A program made the position numbers and the translations under genes. The notes below the pieces were generated by a model that saw only the letters and a program-made list of their open reading frames with translations, searched no databases and was not told the DNA's origin. Shown one piece after another: positions 1 to 15,100 of a stretch of 64,000 bases of DNA (position 1 is the first letter of the stretch; every line of letters begins with the position of its first letter). The stretch comes from Owenia fusiformis (taxonomy: Eukaryota > Annelida > Polychaeta > Sabellida > Oweniidae): assembly GCA_903813345.2 (NCBI GenBank), contig CAIIXF020000008.1:25220822-25284821 (forward strand). The letters are read 5' to 3'.

Positions 1-143
1 AAAGTGTACAAAAGAAGACATTCTGTAAATGGGTGAACTCCCATTTGGCACGTGTAGGAGCCCGTATCCATGACTTGTATGTGGATCTAAGAGATGGCCG
101 TATGCTCATCAAGCTCCTGGAAGTCCTCTCAGGCGAACGACTG
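1..143 (+). CDS. SPTBN1: Beta-spectrin exon 1 in window (CH1, 5' partial)
   Basis: The reading frame starts at base 3; the first two bases finish a codon begun upstream. It encodes residues 1-47, starting [18 protein letters not shown] and ending LEVLSGERL before donor gtaagc (phase 0). This is the first half of CH1, including the KKTFxKWVN start of the actin-binding module. The initiator methionine is not in the window. Confidence 0.96.
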
Positions 144-3100
144 GTAAGCTACACATGGAGTTTTAAAATAGTAGAGTTACAGTATATGGTTATTAAGATT
201 CACTAATAGTTTGTTTTATTGAGGTGACTATTGACTTATTTGCTTGAATCAATTCACTAATAGTGTCTATGGTAAATAGTGAACCCTAGATGCTAGGAGT
301 ATAATATTGCTTTCTCTTATATCACATAAAATGTATATCTTTTCCAAAGGAATGTCTAAATTCTGAATGAAAGCTAAAAGTGCTGCCTTTTGAGTCAGTT
401 GAATCATGAATGTAATTCTCAATGATATTGCATTATGTTTGCAGCCCAAACCAACAAAGGGTAAGATGAGGATTCATTGCCTGGAGAATGTTGACAAATC
501 TCTGTCATTCTTGTATGACCAGCGCGTCCATCTTGAAAACATGGGAGCCCATGATATAGTAGATGGAAACCCCAGATTGACACTAGGTCTCATCTGGACC
601 ATCATCCTGAGATTCCAGGTAAGCAAATTGTGGACACCTGATGAAAGATAGACCTGAAAACTAATCCTAATTTGATGTTACGCCGATTCTTATAATTTTG
701 ATAAATCTTATAGAAATATCTTAGAGCAGAAGTCTCAAGAAAAACATCTTAAAGTTTACATCCTCTTCCATACTTTCCATCAGCATATGACTCTGAGGGT
801 CTACAGTCAATGGTTCCTACATTGTCTGAGAGGGGTTAAAACTGAAGATGTAAATCCATATACTGTAGTTGTATATTTGATAGCTACATGAGATACATTG
901 TATATTATATAATTATATGTCTCTGTTTTATATTTCCCATCCAATATTCAACAGAAATGATTTTCTGATCATTTCATATTTTTAAAAGATCATCTCTTCA
1001 GTTTGAGTTTCTAAATCTGCTCTGTACGTGTTGTTAGTTTAAACATCAATTTCTACTTTTGAATGTTTCTTTAGACTATCATGTCATTCCCCCATGGTCA
1101 TTTGAGCAGATGTGTTAGAAAATTAGCTAATTGCTTATTAACTTATGGCATTCCAGATTTTGCTCTCTCACCAATTTTGGTCATTCTGAGCTTTCATTGC
1201 ATTTGTTGGGATCCATAAGTCACCATACATAAGTCAAGATAAGTTTTCACTTGACATGAGCATGTGTAGTGAGGATGACTCTGGTACATATTTAATGCCA
1301 TTAGCAGTATTAGAAACCATTTTTGAACACTCAAGTTGCAGTGACTGTTTAGACAGTTGCAAGAGATATAAATAAATAGCACAATCTTATGTTGCAAGAA
1401 ACAGAATACTGTTGAAAGTAACTAATCCTGTTCTAGGATGTTGTTCACTTCAACTGTGAGGTCATACAACACTGTACATGTATTTTCTCTGCTGGGAGAA
1501 CTCCTTGAGATATGTGCTTGCTTCCACCCATATATACCCTCATAACTCAGGTTGATCAGCAATAACATGCTCTAAGGCTTCCTGCCATCATTGTAACTTG
1601 TAAATCATTTAAGAAACCTTTACATAAGGGTTATTTCTTCTTTCACTCTTCTCAAGTTATTATTAATTTATGAATTGAGCAATTAAGACACACATTTTTA
1701 GACATGCATTATATTCCCCGGTGTTTAAAGAAGATGAGCACATAATAATGCATTTTATTGCCAAAGCTACCTAACTCAGACATTATTTTGTTTTCGTTGA
1801 AGTAGGTTTTCATGTCTACTGTATGCGAGATAACTTTGATAATTATTGATTTTTGAAATTTTGAAAGTAAACTACATTGTAGATTATCTTTTCATGCTAT
1901 GAATGAAAATGTGAATAATTGATTTATTGAATGAAGAAAAACAGTTACATGCACCCTACATAAGTATGAATTTTAAATACCAAAATTGTGATTTATTGGG
2001 AATAGTGCATAATTCAAAGATCTTGTGTTATCAATCTCAAATGACACGTCCCAGAGTAAGCATACAGACTTTATTTGTGAGTCATCATAAAACAAGGGTC
2101 AATGTGACATGATATTCATATAGCATCTAATATTCTCTTGGTATCAAGGCTTCATTTTATAGAGCTTCAGTCCTTCATTGATAATGATAGAGAAATTGAT
2201 TGCCAATGGTTTATTTCAAGTCATGTCTATTAGAATGGTTTATTAAACTAAAGTGGCAGTTTAGTTGGTTAATAAAGGAGAACATTTGTTCTTACTGGCA
2301 AGAATCATTGTAATATGCAATACTCATTGATTTGTCAGCCATTGCCAATGCCAAAATAGACAATTGTGTCTATGTTAAAATTCTATGTGAAAAAATGACA
2401 TTCATTTTTACTGCCAGGTATGTTGAAACTTTTGTTCAAACTTTCTTGTGGTTGAGTTTTGATGGCTCTTGTCTTTATCTGAATGCTGCATTACATCTGT
2501 TTTCCTGATTAATGTAAATGGGTAGATAATTTGGACTCATCCTGATAAGGTAGATTCTTTTAAATATGTCATGTACAGTATACTGTATGTTGAATAGTTT
2601 AAGGTATATCATCCAACAGATACACCGGGGCAGTGTGACATTAGAGTTGTAAATCAACCTTACTTATATGTATATACCTGGTATACGGTATACATATTCT
2701 CAGATAGTCTTATCTTCATTCAGGTTTCAAAAGGTCACCATAATTAATGCTGAATGCCTGATGTCCCTGTCAAACATTTTACTTTCTAAAATGGGAGTAT
2801 TCAGGCGTTTTGAATTATCTCATGTAAATACATGAGGTGTCATAAATCATATGAACCTTCTATATCTTGTTACTGTTTTATACCGGGTGCACCCCAGTTG
2901 TCCGAAACCCAGTTGTCCGAAACCCAGTTGTCCGAAACCCAGTTGTCCGAAACCCACTTGTCCGAAACCCACTTGTCCGAAACCCACTTGTCCGAAACCC
3001 ATTACTCCGAAAAATATAGTCATCATTTACCAGAGAAAGGGGAGACGTACTAAGCTTAGGCCAGTTTCATGCAATGTATTTGGCCAAATTAATGGCATGG

Positions 3101-6100
3101 ATGCATTCTGATGTTCATAGATCTCTCTCTCTCTCTCACTTTGAATTGCATCCATTGCACGCGTTACCAGAATGGCAGGAACGGGGGATTTATTTTACAT
3201 TGTGATTCTAAAAAAAGGTTATCAAAACACAATATATATATTATGGAACAGTTTATCTTATCTTCTTCAATCTCTTTTATATAGGCAAAATAAAATGAAT
3301 CATTTTGAAACAGATAAAATAAGTTTACGCATATAGTACTTTAAGAATAAAACAGTATACATATTACGTTGTCAAAATATTTCGTCGCATTTAATTTCTT
3401 AGTCTCTCTATTTTATCAAATCGTAAAAGAACAAAACATTCTTAACTTAATCACTTGGGATCAACTGGAAACGAAGGCAGGCTGTCCTCGTATCAAAATG
3501 GATGTTCTCCCATTCGCAAGAAGTTTCATTTTCGCCATGTACTCACTTCATCCTTTTAATTTAATCTCTATTTCTCGAACAGAGCACGTAAATGAAGAAT
3601 AAGTTTTGGTTTCAAAAGATGTACATGTCAACTTTACTAAATAAATGCCCATTGGCTTGGGAAAGCTATTTTTCCTTTTATGAACGCTCATCACCCATTG
3701 GAAAAATGTTGTTCCCTCTCAAAAAAGGCCCATGGGCCATAAAGAAAATTGGTTTAAAAATTGTAGACCCCTATCTATGTATGTTGTGTAAACGTCATTT
3801 TACAATGAGAATAACATAATTTAACTTTGTTTGTTTGAACATCTATATCACCTGTATATGAACTTTCGAAGGCTAAACATTAAAGAATTAACGTCTTGAC
3901 TTAGCATATTTAGCCTAATTTTGCAATGATGTCAACGTTATTCCAATGTTATGTTGTGATTCGCAGAGGTTGCGACAACGAGATTCGTTTAAAAAAATTG
4001 TATTTTTCAAATAAGATCCCCTAATTTTCGGAGAACTGGGTTTCGGACAACTGGGTTTCGGAAAACTGGGTTTCGGAGAACTGGGTTTCGGACAACTGGG
4101 TTGACCCCTTTTATACCATAAGTAAAGTGGTGTCCCTTATAGTTTATATTGATACACCCCTTTGAATATTTTTGGCTAGTGAGGAATAACAGGATCTGCC
4201 AAGTGGCAACTGTTCCATGAGATCACACTGACATTTGAGATGTGTAGCAAATAGCTGATAATTAATTATATCTTGAACATTTGAGATGGTGAATCATATG
4301 AAAATGTTTGTTTTTATCAGAACTGGTACAAACTTGGCACAAATTATATTTGAAATTTTTTTAAAGGTCATTGAGTCAGATTCCTCTATTCAGTGGTTAT
4401 TGTCAACCGTTATATGCATTTTCTCTTAATTCAAACTTATCTCTTTTCAAAGGTATGTTGATTTTGCATTGAATTTATTTGCTTTTTGAGCTTTGGCATA
4501 TACATGTATATTATACCATATATTTTGTTTGTATAATGTTGATATAGGGATATCTGTGAAATCTTTCTTCAATAATCAGAAAGGGTTTCTCAGATGTTGA
4601 AAATGAGAAAACATTAGGTTCAGTTGTGCCCTGATAACTTGTTATTAATAACATCCCAAAGGTGATGCAAGTTCTATCTGCATTCAGATCATTCTCTTTA
4701 CAGCTCCCAGCCTCACATCTGAAACAGTCTGTGTGATTGTCTGCCAAAATATGTAACCATGAATAGAATACCAAATAATCTGTTAAATATATCTGTATGT
4801 GTTGTGCCTGGAGAATAGATCAGTGAAGATTCACATACAAAAAACTAATCATTATAGAATAAAGTTGTTTTGTCATGACATCATCTTGGGGTGATATATT
4901 GTTGATTTCCTGTAGTTGTTATCAGTAACAAGGAAAACTTCATAGTTACATTAGCCTCTCTTGATTCAGTCTACTGACTGTGATTCACCCTTCTTCTACA
5001 AGGAAGATACATGACAAGGATAGATCCTGAGATATATATCACAACATGCTCTCATGGAAGTCTTAGACCCCTTCAAACTCTTACCACATTCCCGTGCCCC
5101 CCCCCCCCCCCCCCCCAGTGTAATATGTGAACAATAGCAAAGATTCAGTCACAGGATTTTACACATTTACTGTACAATATCATACTTCTCCCATAGATTA
5201 TACTGCTTTCTCATATTGAGTACCTTCTGTATCATTTGTTAATTGTAATAGATGGTCTGGAGGCACAGAAGGATACATTAAGACAATACCAAAACACTAA
5301 ATCCTAACAAATTATATCTTATAAAAACCAAGTTCAAACTTAACATAGAAATGGCATATTACTTCTAAATAGATACATATACAAAGTAGACTAAAGGGAG
5401 AAAAAATCAATATAGTTGTTTCCATATGTTAAATGTCACATGAATCGCATCAGTTTGAATCATAAATGCAGCAATAGATACACATATGAATAAATAGTAC
5501 AGCAGAAACCTATAAATCTGTTTCAGTTTCATTACATTTTTTATCAAATATTTTCCTGATTCTTAGATTCTCTATCAGGTTTTGATAAGGTGCAACTTTC
5601 ACTTGGAAGGTATGATAGTCATGCAGTGATTTATTGTATTCCATATAAAAAATCTTACCATTTACCTGATATGGATTCAGAGAAGTTCCTAGAATTAGAG
5701 TCGATGTAACCCGTGTTGAAGATATTTATTTTAGACTGAGTAGATATCAAATGGATGCCAATTTATGAGTCATAAAATGTTATGGAATTGAGTCCCCAAA
5801 ACATATTGCCCTCCAATAAAAACAGTCTGAACATATCTGAATATTAACCAATTTGACCCGTCGAAAGTAAACCATTGCATATTATAAGGTTACATGTATT
5901 TGGCTTTTCTTAATAAATCTATAAAGTTTTCAGATTGTAAATTTTATCCTGCTCATTTATCCTTCGAGATGTAAAGGGTCGGGAGGGCCTGTGTATTCCA
6001 TGGAATGGTACAGGCCAGGAATCCCATAATGTGGATACACAAAGAATCTCAGCTTCCCATGTCTTTAAGATTCGTCATTTAAACAATGGGAATATTGGTA

Positions 6101-9100
6101 ATTCTCTATAGCAGCTAATGAATTCCTATGAATAATTCAATTCCCTGATCCAGAGAACAAAATGGCTTATCATGGAATGAGTATATACATACCTGGCTTG
6201 AATCAGCTTAGAAGCAGATTGCCTCTGGCCAGAAGGAGTCATGTAGCAAGAACTTAATCATTAGGAAAACTGATTGCTCCAGAAATATGTATAGTGGGAA
6301 CAGATTGAATTGAGTCCAAAAAGAGGCACCACCATATCATAATTAGATTTAAATAGCCACTGACACATCATATAATCTATGAAGATATGAACATGTTCAC
6401 ATATTACTTTCCCAGTCATATTTTGAATGTCAAAGAATCACTATAGTAGACAATCATTTATTTATCTTTGCACATAGCCATTTGTTAATCATTCTCTACT
6501 ATTTTCCACTTTTAGAGCTCAACAGTTACTGAATGATGAGAAATATATATAAACGAATAGGTTAAGTGCTACAGCCTCTGGCTCTTGAACATTGCCCCTC
6601 AAACCTCTATAAAATATTCCAGTTTCATTGCTTCTAAAAATAATCAGATTGATGTAGATCAATAAGTGTATATACCATAGGGATTACAGTACCTGCTGGT
6701 GTTTTCTTACTTAACACCTATTTTGTTTATTATATCACATAAATATTGATGAGTTCAACATATCTCATCATTATGTATTATATAGACATGCACTATGTGG
6801 TCTGCTCACTGCTCAGGGAGCGCCAGATGTATTAACTTGGTCCCTTGCATTTCCCCATTTTCAGATCAATATCATATATCTGCCACATGATGCAATTGAA
6901 ACTCAGCCACCTCTTTAAAGACCATGGTCTTACATTTGGAGTAAAAGAAACTATTGGTATTAATGGTCAAGTATAAACTATGTAAAATCAACTCAGTAGT
7001 AAAAGATCTATCTTCACCTGTCTGATGATCTTTGCTTCAAGTATTTGACCTGTGAAGGCTTCTAGTTCAGGAGCATACTATTTGAGATGTACATGCCAGT
7101 CGAATGTGTACACTGTACCATAGGGAGAAATCTTGCTTCAAGTTTTGTATCCCCCCTCCCCTAATCATCATTGTGTTTGAGCAGGGGGGGGGGGTGATAC
7201 AAGGAATTCTGATTATATAAGGATATATAGCATGTATAATATGCTATCTAAATTCCCCTTTGACTTTCTCTTGAAATGTATGGTTCAGAAAAACGGTATT
7301 CTGTAAAATGGTGTTTAACTTTGTGGGAGTTCAGTGCAGTTGGTAAATGGGTGAAGCTAAGAGTGTTACAGATTGCGGTTACATAAATCTAAGACTATTA
7401 CATCATCAGAAGCATCAATTATGGCTAATTAGGATTGCTTGTTTGATTGATATTTCCTCACATACTTCTTGGTACTAAGATACTATGTAACCCCATTGTT
7501 GATTACAATTGTCACATTAGAAGGATTAAATATTATTGTTCATTATATCTAATTATCTTCACATTAATCTTTAGACTGTTTCATGTCTCATTATTTTTCA
7601 TTAATACTTCTTTCATAGAGTTTTATTCCAATATATTATTCTCCCGCTATGTTGTCTGTCTAGAGACTCGTTGGTCTGTATTGATTGCTGGATGTATAGG
7701 AGGCCTTTATTGATCAATACGAGCACAAAGAATGATGAAATATCTATTTTTGTTGTATTAAAATCAATTTCTGTTATAGATGTATTCGTCCCTTGAAATG
7801 ATTGTTTATCTTTGCTCTCTCCCCTTCATTACATGGCTTTTTAAAAATTACAAGTTGATCCTGGCAGATCAGCTAAGCAAGGATGACCATTTTGAAACGG
7901 AGACTGAGGCTATACAACAATATAAGGTTTGTGGCAAATGAGAACCTTGTAATTCCACTGTAAATGTCTATTGTTTCCTATTACCTCAGAAAGCACTATT
8001 ATTGCCTCATGCAGAAGACATGCTGCCATGTTACATTGAAAAGATGGCTTGTGTTTTCTTCATAGTTATCAATTGATCAAAGAAGCTCATTTTGAATCAC
8101 TGTATCATCAGATCAGTTGAATATGTATACCCATAGTAATAACGTTTCAAACCCCTACACAGAAAGTCCCATTTTGATCTTTGATCACATCTTCATTGAG
8201 AGAGGAAGTAGAAGACAGAGAGGAACTTCCATCATGAGAAAGTGGTACCCTTGTGAAGGAACTCACACTGGTCTTACCCACCCAGACATAAACATTAGGC
8301 TAGTATCTTGAACTATCTGAAAGTCTGTGCTGAAAATCTGGCAAGTGTAATGACCACACCCCATCATGTCAGATACAGTTCTCATGTACTGTTGGTATTT
8401 GTGCTGAACCTACAGCTAGAAACAATCCAGGCAACTAAAGGTTCAGCTATACCAGGAAATATTTGATAGCTTTAACTAGAAACATCTGCCATAGCTGAGC
8501 ATTATGGGAACATCACCTCCTCATTTCTAAAATAGTAGACCTTGTTGGCCTGTTGGGAAGCTGATAACATTTCTACATGATACATAAGAACCATGCACAC
8601 ATTTTACACCAGATTTTTTCTCCCTAATACATTATAGTTAGTTCCATGAGGCTTTTTGTTAGCCTTGAAGTTGCCAGTTGCATTATTTATTACTTAACTA
8701 TCCCACATGATGTTTATTATAACGGAAACATTGCATGGGGAAAACTGTGAAACTGATAAATGCCTTTAGCATTAGATAAGAAGAATGTTTGTGCCTTCTC
8801 AAAAATATCAGTTTGCTGATCAGTCTTTGTGAAATTGAATCTTGTAAAAGAAATGTTATTTAGCAAGTCAGAGCTGCCAAGTTTTAACGATACAATCTTA
8901 TGTTTAAGTTGGCCTACATGTATTTGATATAATAACTTGGTAAGATATTCTATCTGTTGAATTGCTTAGATAACAAGATTGAATATCAGAATGGAATTAA
9001 TCTCTAATGGAATGGCTATTTTATCTTGAATAATGTTAGAATCAAGCAATATGCATATATTGTCATTGGGCTGTTTCTCTTCAGCTTCTACCATTGCCTA

Positions 9101-12100
9101 TGTAAACCTCCAAAATGCCATTTTCATTTATCAATGTCATTCTTTATTGAGCACCATTCTCTTTTGAGATAGTAGACACTGTAGAACCCACAAAGTATCA
9201 AAGTGTTGGAATTGTAGAAACAGATGAACAAACAATATTATAACAATATTATGAGTATATTATGGTCGGTTTCTCTAAGGAAAAGAAATCAAATGGAGTC
9301 ATCACATATGACTTCTGGGTATTAAGGTATTCTGTTATTCTACACCTCATCTATTCGGATTATTCATCTTCTAGCTACCCATAGTGAACTTGACATTTGA
9401 AAAGTTCTAAATAAAATTGGTATTCAACCTTGGGAAGTAGAATGCTGTGAGAACATGGCCGTTAGTCTTAATTGCTTTCTCTGGATCAAAATTCATTGAC
9501 AAATGATGGTCAGAACAAATCTCTTTCGTGAATATTCTGACCTTATGATTGAATATGAGGGGAAGACACAGTTAGGGCCAAGGCATTAGTTCCAATTGCT
9601 TGTGATATATTGCACAGATAGCCTTCTCTCTATATATATCTGACCCTGCCCAATATTTAGACACTTATGAGTTGGTGTTATCTATCAAGTATGTGCTGAG
9701 TATTCTTTAACCTCACTGCACAGAAATGCTCCTTGCAAGAAATCATCGTAGGCCATCCTATATTTTAAGAATTTGAGTCTGAATGAATTGCAATGAAAAA
9801 CATTTGTGCTAAAGGATCAGAAATTGAAAGAATTCTAGAAATATTTGTTGGGATGTTTTGTGAAAAATGTGAATGTAGTTGTATTCAATTAATCATTATC
9901 TAAATTTTCATGTAAACACACACTACATCTACAGCTTTGTTGGAGGGAGGACTCCCTCACTAGGCTATTTGCCCAAAGTGTTTCTAGCCATAATATACAG
10001 CAACATTTTGTGTTTGGTGAACTATATCCATAATATACAATTACGTGAGGCTGTTTTCTATAATGGGGAGAGAGGGTTCATGGTAATTGTATATGTTTCT
10101 CTGCTGTAGTTGATGTAATGTTCTAGGTGGAATGTCTGCCTGTAAAGCCATCTGACTGGCTGGGTGTAGTCTTCTACATCTAATGCTGGCTGCTGCTGCA
10201 GTTTGCCTGGAAATAAACTAGAACTGTATTTCTATTTTCTTGTAGCAAAGAATGTATATGCTAAGACCAAGAGTCTATTGGGATAATATTTTCATCTACA
10301 AAAATCTCAAATTTTTAAGAAATGCCAGAAGATGTTTCTTTTAAATTTGGAAAGACAATCTGAAGCATTTGGATGTAGTATCATCACTCTATAAGATATG
10401 TTTTCCCAGGAAGCTTTCAAACATATTTACTTCCTTGTGACTGCTGAACCTTGCAACAAACATCCTTCTGTTATATACCAACATCAAGACATGCTACATT
10501 GGAAAAGTAGTTAACACATTTAAACAGAGAAACCTGTTACTTGTGATAGTACATATTAAAATGAATGGTTCTTGGTCACCTGAAATGACCTCTGCATAGT
10601 GTATGATATATACAATCTCTGTTGATAATGAATCTGAAAATAAACATAGAACAAACATTATATGTATATATAAATAATATAAAGTGTAACCCATAAGATA
10701 ACTAGTGTAACCACTTAACAAAGCTAGTTTAAGATCTACTTATGCTTGGGAAAGTTCTAAGAGCTAAAATGTTACTATAGAATCTGGAAGAGTTTTTTGT
10801 AACTTGTAAGTTACATTCCTGCATATTGTACTTGCTGTTCTGCATGTACTGCAGTTTACATCAGTGTTGTCCTGAGTTAAACTTTGTGGAATAATGTATG
10901 TTCCTCCTCAATGCCTTTATTATGTCCCCACCACATAGTGTGGGGCCATATTGTCGGCCTAGGCGCGTCCGTCTGTCCGTCCGTCCGTCCGTCTGTCCGT
11001 ACGTCCGGGAGTTTTCTCCAAAACCGCTACAGATATCACCTTCAAATTTTCAGGGATAACTTATGAGTGCATACAGATGTGGATGAAAAAGTTTCAAGTC
11101 GATACCTACTTCCTGTCGGCCATTTTGAAGTCAAATGCTAAAATCCTTGTCTGCAAACTTTAAGAAAAACGGCTTCACAGTTGCTTTTAAAACTTTAACA
11201 TCTTGTTCAGCTCACTTCATTCTAGATCTGATTAGGTTTTGGACCTGTTAGCTCAGTCATGTCAGCCATTTTGAATGTCTTAAGAAAAGTTAGCGCACGA
11301 TAATACTTTGTATCATATTGAATGGTGTTTTTGAGTTTTCATACTTTAACTATTTAGTAGCTTTATAAATAATTTCAGATGTACTTTGTTGTAAAAGCCT
11401 ATGTTATTGTTAACAGTAGTTATATGTGATAATTTTGTAAGAAGAAATCAGCAAAAACACTTAATCACTTTTTTATTGTCCGCCATTTTGGATTTTTCCG
11501 TCCTAAAATCTTGTCTGTGAAGTCTTGTCTACGTGTTTTCAGGTGAACCGTTTGGTGGATCAATTTCAAATTTTCAGGGATGATTCTTAGTATAAAAATC
11601 TAGATCTGATTTGTTTTTTGGCATTCTGGGTAAATGTCAAGGCAGCCATTTTGGATTTTCCATCCTAAAATCTTGTCTGTAAAGTCTTGTCTACGCGTTT
11701 TCAGGTGAACCGTTTGGTAGATCAATTTCAAATTTTCAGAGATGATTCTTAGTATGAAAATGTAGAACTGATTAGTTTTTTGGCATTCTGGGCAAATGTC
11801 AAGGCAGCCATTTTGGATTTTCTGTCCTAAAATCTTGTCTGTAAAGTCTTGTCTATGCATTTCCAGGTGAACCGTTCTGTAGATCAATTTCAAATTTTTA
11901 GGGATGATTCTTAGTATGAAAATCTAGATTTGATTAGTTTTTTGGCATTCTGGATAAATGTCAAGGCAGCCATTTTGGATTTTCCATCTTAAAATCTTGC
12001 CTGTAAAGTCTTGTCTACGCGTTTTTAGGTGAACCGTTTGGTAGATCAATTTCAAATTTTCAGGGATGATTCTTAGTGTGAAAATCTACATCTGATTAGG

Positions 12101-15100
12101 TTTTTGGCATTCTATGTAAATGTCATGGCAGCCATTTTGGATTTTCTGTCCTAAAATCTTGTCTGTAAAGTCTTGTCTACGCGTTTTCAGGTGAACCATT
12201 TGGTAGATCAATGTCATATTTTCAGGGATGATTCTTAGTATGAAAATCTAGGAACAGATTAGTTTTTTGACATTCTGGGTAAATGTCAAGGCAGCCATTT
12301 TGGATTTTCCATCCTAAAATCTTGTCTGTAAAGTCTTGTTTACATGTTTTCTAGTTAACTTTGTGACGGATCAATTAAAAATTTTCAGGGGTGGTTCTTA
12401 GTTTGAAAATCTAGAACTGACTAAATTTTTGGCATTCTGGGTAAATTTTAAGGTGGCCATTTTGGATTTCCGTCCTCAAATTGTGTTGGTAAAGTCTTGT
12501 CTACTCATTTTCAGGATAACCATTTCATGGGATCACCCATTGGTGGGGACATTTTGTACACATTTGTGTTCTTGTTTCATCTTGGATTCCAGTCTCACAA
12601 TGATGATCATGATTTAGAAAGCTGTGTTTTAAAATGAGATGGATAATTAGATTTGTGCTATCTAACAGTATGTGTTCCATATTATGGAACTCTTATAGAA
12701 CTGTACTATTAAACATTTCTTCTCTTTTACATCATGAATAAGAGAAGCTGGTGTGATTAACTTTTATTGATTTGTTCTCTAACAGAAGCACTCTCTAATC
12801 ATGACTTTCAATGGCAAAATTTCTATCATTATTCTCTTAATTCAGGTTTTTAAAGCAGAAGGGGAAAAAGTATTGATTCCGCACAATCATTTGCTTGTCA
12901 TATTTGCTGGAAATATCATGAATTGCTTATGCAACATTGATTGATTGACATGACTTCTTATTCCTGATACTTCCTGTAGATTTTCCAGATCTATTCATAC
13001 GTATCAGTTGTCATATAACATCTTCTGTGAAATACAACAAACTAATGAAGCATGCATTCAGTGTAATTGCTTGTAACATGGAATAAAGTACTCCCCTCTC
13101 AGAAATCTCATATGATCCCCTTGTGAATGAATATAGAATTGCATTTTATTATGAAAACTATTTTCCTGTCAGATCCAATATTTGAAAATATTTTTTGATC
13201 TGATTTAAATAAATTCAATCCATTGGTTATCACTTTTTGCCATATTTTTGAATGACGAGATATCAACCATTCTTTAGATATATTACATTGTTTGTTTCAG
13301 ATTCAAGACATTACCATAGAAGAAACCGACACCAGCGAGACAAGATCAGCAAAGGATGCCCTACTCTTGTGGTGCCAGATGAAGACTGCGGGATACTCCA
13401 ATGTCAACATACGTAACTTCACAACCAGTTGGCGGGATGGTCTCGCCTTTAATGCCATCATTCATAAACACAGGTTAGTAAATAAATTGTTTGCTTCCTT
13501 ATCTGTAGTTTGCAAGCTTTACAATCAATGTTTGCATGAATTATGTTACACACTATGTGAAATATAGTATTTGAAACTCCAATTATTTGATTTAAACATA
13601 TTTCTCAATAACTAAATCACTGTTTTTGTTTCAGACCTGACTTGATCAAATATGAGAAGCTTCAGAAATCCAATGCCATGTATAACTTGAACAATGCCTT
13701 TGATGTGGCTGAGGATAAGCTTGGTCTTACAAAGCTGCTAGATGCTGAAGGTATACCTCAAGATGGATCTTGTGTCTTTTCTCATTCACTGTTTATATGA
13801 TTTCAGAACATATGAAGTTAATAAAAAAATATTTTTTACTTTTGATAAACATTCAATTGTATGCATTCAGTTCATGATAAAACTATTATCTTAATGTAAT
13901 TTCTACAGTAAAGAAATCATACCATCAGCTCACATGATCTTAATCTTTAAAAGTCTTGTGTGTTTGATGAACTGCATGTCATGTGTGTGTTTATGTGTTC
14001 CAACCAGATGTTGATGTTGAACGGCCAGATGAGAAATCCATTGTAACCTATGTTGTCACATATTACCACTATTTCACAAAACTCAAGTCTGGGACCATCT
14101 CTAGTAAAAGGATAGGCAAGGTATTCAACAAATGTTTTATGCATAATACTTGGGTGAAATGTCTTGGTTCATACATTGTTGGATGATAACTACTTCCAAT
14201 GAGATTAATCAGGTCCATCCTGGTGATTATTGAAGCCCAGTTGTCATGCATCAAACATGGTACAGTATTGATTACATTGATTACACAATGTACAATACAA
14301 TGTACTTGGAAGTAAAATTGTCCAAATCAACTATGCAACCAAGATATATCACCCAAACTTTCTCTTGTATAATATCATTGAAAATAAACTTGAATTTTTC
14401 TCTTCACTCAGATGTGAATGTGGACTTCCCAGATGAGAAATCAGTTATCACATATGTGGTGACATATTATCACTACTTCAGTAAGATGAAGGCTGACTCT
14501 GTACAGGGGAGACGTATTGGAAAGGTATTGTTGAAGGGTGCTACAGTGTGTACACCCGGGTGGGGCAGGGGGCTAGGTGTTGACGTGTGAGCCCGCATGA
14601 TCAGCGCCATCTGTTGTTGTTATAAAGCTGTAGTGTTCACCGTACATGTTCTCTCTATCTTTGTAGGTAATCTAGTTGTGTTTCTTTGTACGTACATGAA
14701 CATTTATCATTTTGTATCTCCCATAACAGTTTGTTCATTCGGTTCATTTCAGCCTCTCTTTGAGGATCCTAGATTGATTAGTCAATCCCACACTAGCTGG
14801 GAAATGACATAATTTGAATGAACGACCATTGAAATTAAGAGTTTAAATCATTTTTATCAATTTAATGAACCAGCTCAAAATCTCTGCAAATTAAACACCT
14901 GCAAAAAGAAGACACGATCACATTGAAATCGCTTGGAATTTGTTAACATTTCATTCTTTCAAGATGTGCCAGTATGAGTTTATTGCTGTTAAAGTGGGGG
15001 AGGGGTTACTTTTTTGAACCAACATTGTTTTTGTATTAATAGAATTCATGTTTGTATAGGGAGTCATATGTACAAAGAGACACAGTCATTGCATGATCTG

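Noticed and set aside
2895-3014. CRISPR-like repeat array
   Set aside because: Contiguous 15-bp units without spacers in an animal intron.
2832-3111. Two overlapping open frames with LSETQ / CPKPS pentapeptide repeats
   Set aside because: They only translate the 15-bp minisatellite terminus of the element at 2885-4108, with no coding evidence outside the repeat.
3369-3819. Open frames of about 75 aa inside the minisatellite-ended element
   Set aside because: No motif, no transposase similarity, AT-rich intronic composition.
11600-11893. 97-aa minus-strand open frame with internal repeats
   Set aside because: By-product of the 162-bp array (162 is a multiple of three, so frames repeat).
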